Assembly (NCBI GenBank): GCA_012719555.1
Contig: JAAYAE010000224.1
Coordinates: 1-10,650, forward strand
From: Acholeplasmataceae bacterium
GTDB taxonomy: Bacteria; Bacillota; Negativicutes; Acidaminococcales; Acidaminococcaceae
Reading direction: 5' to 3'
DNA: 10,650 nucleotides
The position numbers and the translations under genes were made by a program. Each line of letters begins with the position of its first letter. Positions within the stretch are counted from its first letter, which is position 1. The notes under the pieces were generated by a model that was given only the letters and a program-made list of their open reading frames with translations, searched no databases and had not been told where the DNA came from. Positions 7,555 through 10,650 of the stretch are shown here, in pieces.

Positions 7555-8871
7555 CTAGAGGCTCCAATACCAGAACCCTGCTTTTTGCATAGTTCTTGCG
7601 GCAAAAATGCTTTTAACGTCAATCAATACATTTACATCTTCATCACTTTTATAAAACCCAAAAATCTTTTTAGGTGTCAACTTTTTAAACTTACTATGCG
7701 CCACCATAAAAGCCACACAGTCAGCATCTTTAACATCTTTAATGTCAACCAAAGCATCTCTGTACCTTTTTTCCAGTCCGCTAACGTCGGCACAATAATC
7801 AACTATCTTAACATCCATTTTGTAATCTTCCAAACAGTCAAAAACTTCCAAAGGCTTGGAATTGCGAACATCTTGACAATCTTCTTTAAAAGTACAACCC
7901 ATGAGATAGACTGTAGAACCCTTAATCCTTTTGCCTGCTAATATCATTTCCTTTATGATTGCTTCGACCACGTAACGAGGCATTCCGTCATTGACCTTGC
8001 GACCTGCAGAAATAATTTGCGAATGATAGCCCAACAGTTCAGCCTTGTAAATAAAGTAATAGGGATCAACGCCAATACAATGCCCTCCAACTAACCCAGG
8101 ATAAAATCTCAAGGCATTCCACTTAGTATTCATTGCCTCTATTACTTCGGCTGTGTTAATTTTCATTTCGTTGAAAACGATAGCCAGCTCATTCATAAAG
8201 GCTATATTGATATCACGTTGCGCATTCTCTACAAGTTTTGCGGCCTCTGCAACTTTAATGCTAGAAGCTCTATGCACTCCCGCTGTAATGATCATGCCAT
8301 AAACTTGTGCAACTGTATTCAGGGTTTCTTCATCCATACCGGAAACAATCTTGGTAATATTCGCCAACCGATGGATTTTATCCCCAGGATTGATTCTTTC
8401 CGGTGAGTACGCTACTTTAAAGTCTATGCCGCATTTTAAACCTGATTCTTTTTCTAATATTGGTACACAGACATCTTCGGTTACACCCGGATAAACAGTG
8501 GACTCAAAACATACAATAATGCCCCTGCTCATTTGTTGTCCAACAATCCTGCAAGCACTTATAACCGGTTCCAGATTAGGCGTTTTATCTCCGTTAATCG
8601 GTGTAGGTACCGCTACTATTATAAAACTTGCCCCCTTCAATCTTGTTGCGTCATAAGTGAATTCAATACTAGTTTTCTTGACAGCTTCGTTTCCTAGTTC
8701 TTCTGTAGGGTCAATGCCTTTTTTATAAAGGGCAATTTTTTCCATGTTAGAATCAAACCCAATGACCTTGGCATGCTCAGCAAAAGCCACTGCCAATGGA
8801 AGACCTACATAACCCAACCCTACAACAGCAATATAATCTTTTCGCAAGCTAATCCAATTATACAAATCCAT
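7555..8871 (-). CDS. UDP-N-acetyl-hexosamine 6-dehydrogenase (WbpA/WbpO/TviB-type)
   Basis: This 438-residue cytoplasmic enzyme should oxidise C6 of a UDP-HexNAc (GlcNAc, GalNAc or ManNAc) to the uronic acid using two NAD+. The Rossmann motif is GLGYVG at 18-23. It is followed by ESTVYPG (123-129), YSPERINPGDK (155-165), the AEAAKLVENAQRDINIA helix region (208-224), and GGHCIGVDPYYF (262-273) with catalytic Cys265. The RINPGD and GVDPYY signatures and the 438-residue length fit the N-acetylhexosamine branch rather than the shorter UDP-glucose dehydrogenases such as HasB. The exact sugar cannot be read from sequence. Start is ATG 8871, behind a weak GGGG ribosome site. It lies between the SLH-porin and the NodB genes and probably supplies the activated uronic acid to the synthase downstream. 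Confidence 0.93.
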   Translation of the reverse strand: MDLYNWISLRKDYIAVVGLGYVGLPLAVAFAEHAKVIGFDSNMEKIALYKKGIDPTEELGNEAVKKTSIEFTYDATRLKGASFIIVAVPTPINGDKTPNLEPVISACRIVGQQMSRGIIVCFESTVYPGVTEDVCVPILEKESGLKCGIDFKVAYSPERINPGDKIHRLANITKIVSGMDEETLNTVAQVYGMIITAGVHRASSIKVAEAAKLVENAQRDINIAFMNELAIVFNEMKINTAEVIEAMNTKWNALRFYPGLVGGHCIGVDPYYFIYKAELLGYHSQIISAGRKVNDGMPRYVVEAIIKEMILAGKRIKGSTVYLMGCTFKEDCQDVRNSKPLEVFDCLEDYKMDVKIVDYCADVSGLEKRYRDALVDIKDVKDADCVAFMVAHSKFKKLTPKKIFGFYKSDEDVNVLIDVKSIFAARTMQKAGFWYWSL

Positions 8872-8893
8872 AATTAACGCCCCATTCTCTCAA

Positions 8894-10558
8894 TTAGAAA
8901 TAATAGGAAACCTGCCCCCACAAAGTACTGCCCGTCTCATCACTAAGCAAATTACGCAAACGATAATACTCAAGTCCTGCTACTACATTAGGATTAAGAG
9001 TATAGTAGAAGAATAATCCGAAACCTTTAAACCCATCCAACCGCCCTGCTAATCCATTCATAGTGTGTGTAACATAGGTACCCATTGGTTGACGATAATA
9101 TTTGGCTTGAAATTCGTATGTTCCTTTTTCCCAAGTTTTTAGTTTGCCATAAGCAAACGTTCCCACGTATCCATCTTTATTACCGTCAGTATCAGCGAGA
9201 TTAGAATGCAAGTATATAGCACCTAACCGGAAATTATCAAAGTAATAATTTGCACTTGCATGAGCAATTGTTCGGCTGGCACTGTTCCACTTATCATCAC
9301 CAAACTGATGAACACCTGCCTCCATATCATAGTCATAACTCTTGTATCTAGCTGTGGCGCCATAAGTTTCAGCATTTCCATCTGTTTGACCGGCTACAAA
9401 AGTATATTTAATAGGATTTCCTACCGAAGCACTAATGCCCTTAAAACTTGTATCGTAAATATTGCCTTCCGCAATATTGTACCCAAAACGACCAATATCT
9501 AAAGTAGTTGCTCCTGTCAAACCATGCAAATAATATCTGTCAAAGTTAAACCAATCTGTATTTCCATGATTATTATTCAAGAAATATTTATCTGCTTCGA
9601 GCATACCTCGCAAAGACCAATCATCATTTATTCTAGCTGTACCGTATAGTCTCACACGAAGGCGGCTCTGTCTGTACCCATCTATAGCCGATCCCGAGTT
9701 ATCAGAGTAACTAAATCTAGCTTCTCCTGACAAAGAATATTTAGCGTCTTCAGCTAGCTTATCTGCGTCTGCTTCAGTAGAGGTTTTATAAGAATTTGCA
9801 ACATAACTTGCGCCCATGCCCAAATCTCTCAGTTCCTTATCAAACTCCACTTTCAAGGCATCCAATTTAACTACATCATTATCATAGCTGCCGGTATTCA
9901 TACTATTTTTAGTCGCAACCTCTGTTGGTTGCTGTGTTTGAATGATACTTTGCAAATCTTTTTCCGCTGCTGCTTTTTTTGCCTGCAATTGAGCCATACT
10001 TCCCTGATAGCTTTGCCTTAGAGAATTTATCTCTGCCATGCGCCTTGCAACAGTTTGAAATTCTTCTGCAGTTACCTTATACCCTTGCTCCAGCTTTGGC
10101 TGCTTAGCAGCAGAAATATTACTAATTGCTTTTGCCTTCCGCTCCATTTCCAGCAAATAACGGTTATATTTTTCTTCGCAAGCAGCATATTCAACGTTCA
10201 GAGCTTCATAACGTCCTGAAACCTTACCAAGTTCATATACAGCATCACTAAGCACTTTGGCTTTTGTCGTTACAACCGAACTGTCTCCCACTAATTCGTA
10301 GCTATTAGATGCTACGCCTTTATCATTTATATTATGCATAGCCTTAGCTACTAAAAGTGCCATATCCCTACGAGTAAACTTTGCTCTTTCTGCATCATCA
10401 ACCCCCGTTGGTAATGTTACAATGCCATCATTTGCTAACTCTTGTACACTTTCATAGGCCCAACTAGGCACAGCCTTGTCTGCCGTATAACCTATTTGCG
10501 TAGGTACGGCAGATAAAAACATTAGTATTGACATTTTCATCAAATTTCTTTTATTCAT
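8894..10558 (-). CDS. SLH-domain outer-membrane porin, OmpM-like
   Basis: This 554-residue protein is probably an outer-membrane beta-barrel tethered to peptidoglycan. A signal peptide covers residues 1-26, with likely cleavage after YTA. One SLH domain follows at about 29-75 (VPSWAYESVQELANDGIV, then FTRRDMALLVAKAM). An Ala/Glu/Lys/Gln-rich coiled coil spans roughly 100-250. From about 285 to the end, alternating aromatic strands form a barrel closing in QVSYYF, whose terminal Phe fits the BAM recognition signal. In Negativicutes such OmpM proteins link the outer membrane to the wall. It is the first gene of the operon, 22 nt before the dehydrogenase gene. The start is ATG at 10558, with only a weak GAGAG-type ribosome site. 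Its place in an exopolysaccharide operon suggests a role as polymer exit channel, analogous to AlgE or PgaA, but a general porin is equally possible. Confidence 0.88.
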   Translation of the reverse strand: MNKRNLMKMSILMFLSAVPTQIGYTADKAVPSWAYESVQELANDGIVTLPTGVDDAERAKFTRRDMALLVAKAMHNINDKGVASNSYELVGDSSVVTTKAKVLSDAVYELGKVSGRYEALNVEYAACEEKYNRYLLEMERKAKAISNISAAKQPKLEQGYKVTAEEFQTVARRMAEINSLRQSYQGSMAQLQAKKAAAEKDLQSIIQTQQPTEVATKNSMNTGSYDNDVVKLDALKVEFDKELRDLGMGASYVANSYKTSTEADADKLAEDAKYSLSGEARFSYSDNSGSAIDGYRQSRLRVRLYGTARINDDWSLRGMLEADKYFLNNNHGNTDWFNFDRYYLHGLTGATTLDIGRFGYNIAEGNIYDTSFKGISASVGNPIKYTFVAGQTDGNAETYGATARYKSYDYDMEAGVHQFGDDKWNSASRTIAHASANYYFDNFRLGAIYLHSNLADTDGNKDGYVGTFAYGKLKTWEKGTYEFQAKYYRQPMGTYVTHTMNGLAGRLDGFKGFGLFFYYTLNPNVVAGLEYYRLRNLLSDETGSTLWGQVSYYF

Positions 10559-10600
10559 AGGTTTTCTCTCTCTTTGCTCACAGTACTTTGTCTATACCAT

Positions 10601-10631
10601 AATTAATACTATTTACGTCTCAGTATTAATT
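10601..10631. promoter_or_regulatory. Perfect inverted repeat upstream of the SLH-porin gene (possible operator)
   Basis: Two perfectly complementary 10-base arms (AATTAATACT at 10601-10610 and AGTATTAATT at 10622-10631) flank an 11-base spacer. The repeat lies 43-73 bases upstream of the first gene of the minus-strand operon. The arm centres are 21 bp apart, about two helical turns, which would suit a dimeric DNA-binding protein. No T-run follows the repeat on either strand, so it does not look like an intrinsic terminator. The surrounding DNA is very AT-rich and I could not pick a convincing -35/-10 pair, so no promoter is called. The operator role is inference. Confidence 0.4.
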
Positions 10632-10650
10632 TTATACTTATATACAATAT

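Noticed and set aside
7552..7941. Plus-strand reading frame of 129 codons, and several shorter plus-strand frames (for example 5245-5550, 6659-6958, 9260-9502)
   Set aside because: All lie inside well-supported minus-strand genes, and their translations show no recognisable domain.
7555..8871. UDP-glucose 6-dehydrogenase (HasB/Ugd) identity for the dehydrogenase
   Set aside because: The RINPGD, ENAQRD and GGHCIGVDPYY motifs and the 438-residue length match the UDP-N-acetylhexosamine dehydrogenase branch better.
8894..10558. Classical S-layer protein
   Set aside because: There is only one SLH unit, followed by a coiled coil and a C-terminal beta-barrel ending in Phe, which fits an outer-membrane porin rather than a surface-array protein.
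10559..10650. Sigma-70 promoter for the operon
   Set aside because: Several TATA-like hexamers occur in this very AT-rich stretch, but none is paired with a good -35 at 16-18 bases, so a choice would be arbitrary.

Overview
The window looks like a chromosomal segment of a Gram-negative Firmicute (class Negativicutes). The best evidence is the rightmost gene. It combines a signal peptide, one S-layer-homology (SLH) domain, a coiled coil and an outer-membrane beta-barrel ending in phenylalanine, which is the OmpM-type porin layout of these diderm Firmicutes. The DNA is AT-rich and the Shine-Dalgarno sites are GGAGG-like. The genus cannot be fixed from this sequence.

Every gene I can support is on the minus strand, so the order of transcription runs from right to left. 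Gaps between genes are 15-45 nt, and one pair overlaps by ATGA, so this is probably one operon starting near 10.6 kb and ending near 0.1 kb. The order is: (1) SLH-porin, 10558-8894; (2) UDP-N-acetylhexosamine 6-dehydrogenase, 8871-7555; (3) membrane-anchored protein with two degenerate NodB (CE4) modules, 7539-5938; (4) intact-looking NodB polysaccharide deacetylase, 5895-4933; (5) PilZ domain fused to a hyaluronan-synthase-like family 2 glycosyltransferase, 4907-3054; (6) membrane-anchored degenerate NodB module plus a beta-sandwich domain, 3057-1189; (7) GH18-like lipoprotein, 1168-344, with its 3' end continuing to 119 beyond an in-frame stop. The promoter-proximal 92 bp hold a perfect 10-bp inverted repeat. 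The terminal 118 bp hold no gene and no convincing terminator.

Together these genes look like a synthase-dependent exopolysaccharide system comparable in logic to alginate, PNAG or hyaluronan production but with its own set of parts. The dehydrogenase would supply an N-acetylhexosaminuronic acid nucleotide. The PilZ-synthase would polymerise and export the chain through the inner membrane, possibly under cyclic-di-GMP control. NodB proteins and a GH18 lipoprotein would trim or escort the chain in the periplasm. The SLH-porin could be the outer-membrane exit. The substrate classes of dehydrogenase, deacetylase and GH18 all point to a 2-acetamido-sugar polymer. This functional model is inference.

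The main anomaly is two in-frame stops. A TGA (5940-5938) separates the degenerate NodB pair from the intact NodB module in the same frame, and the downstream part has no signal peptide and no good start. A TAA (346-344) cuts the GH18 domain about 74 codons before its natural end. Either the cluster is decaying in this strain, or these are sequence errors, or the stops are bypassed.
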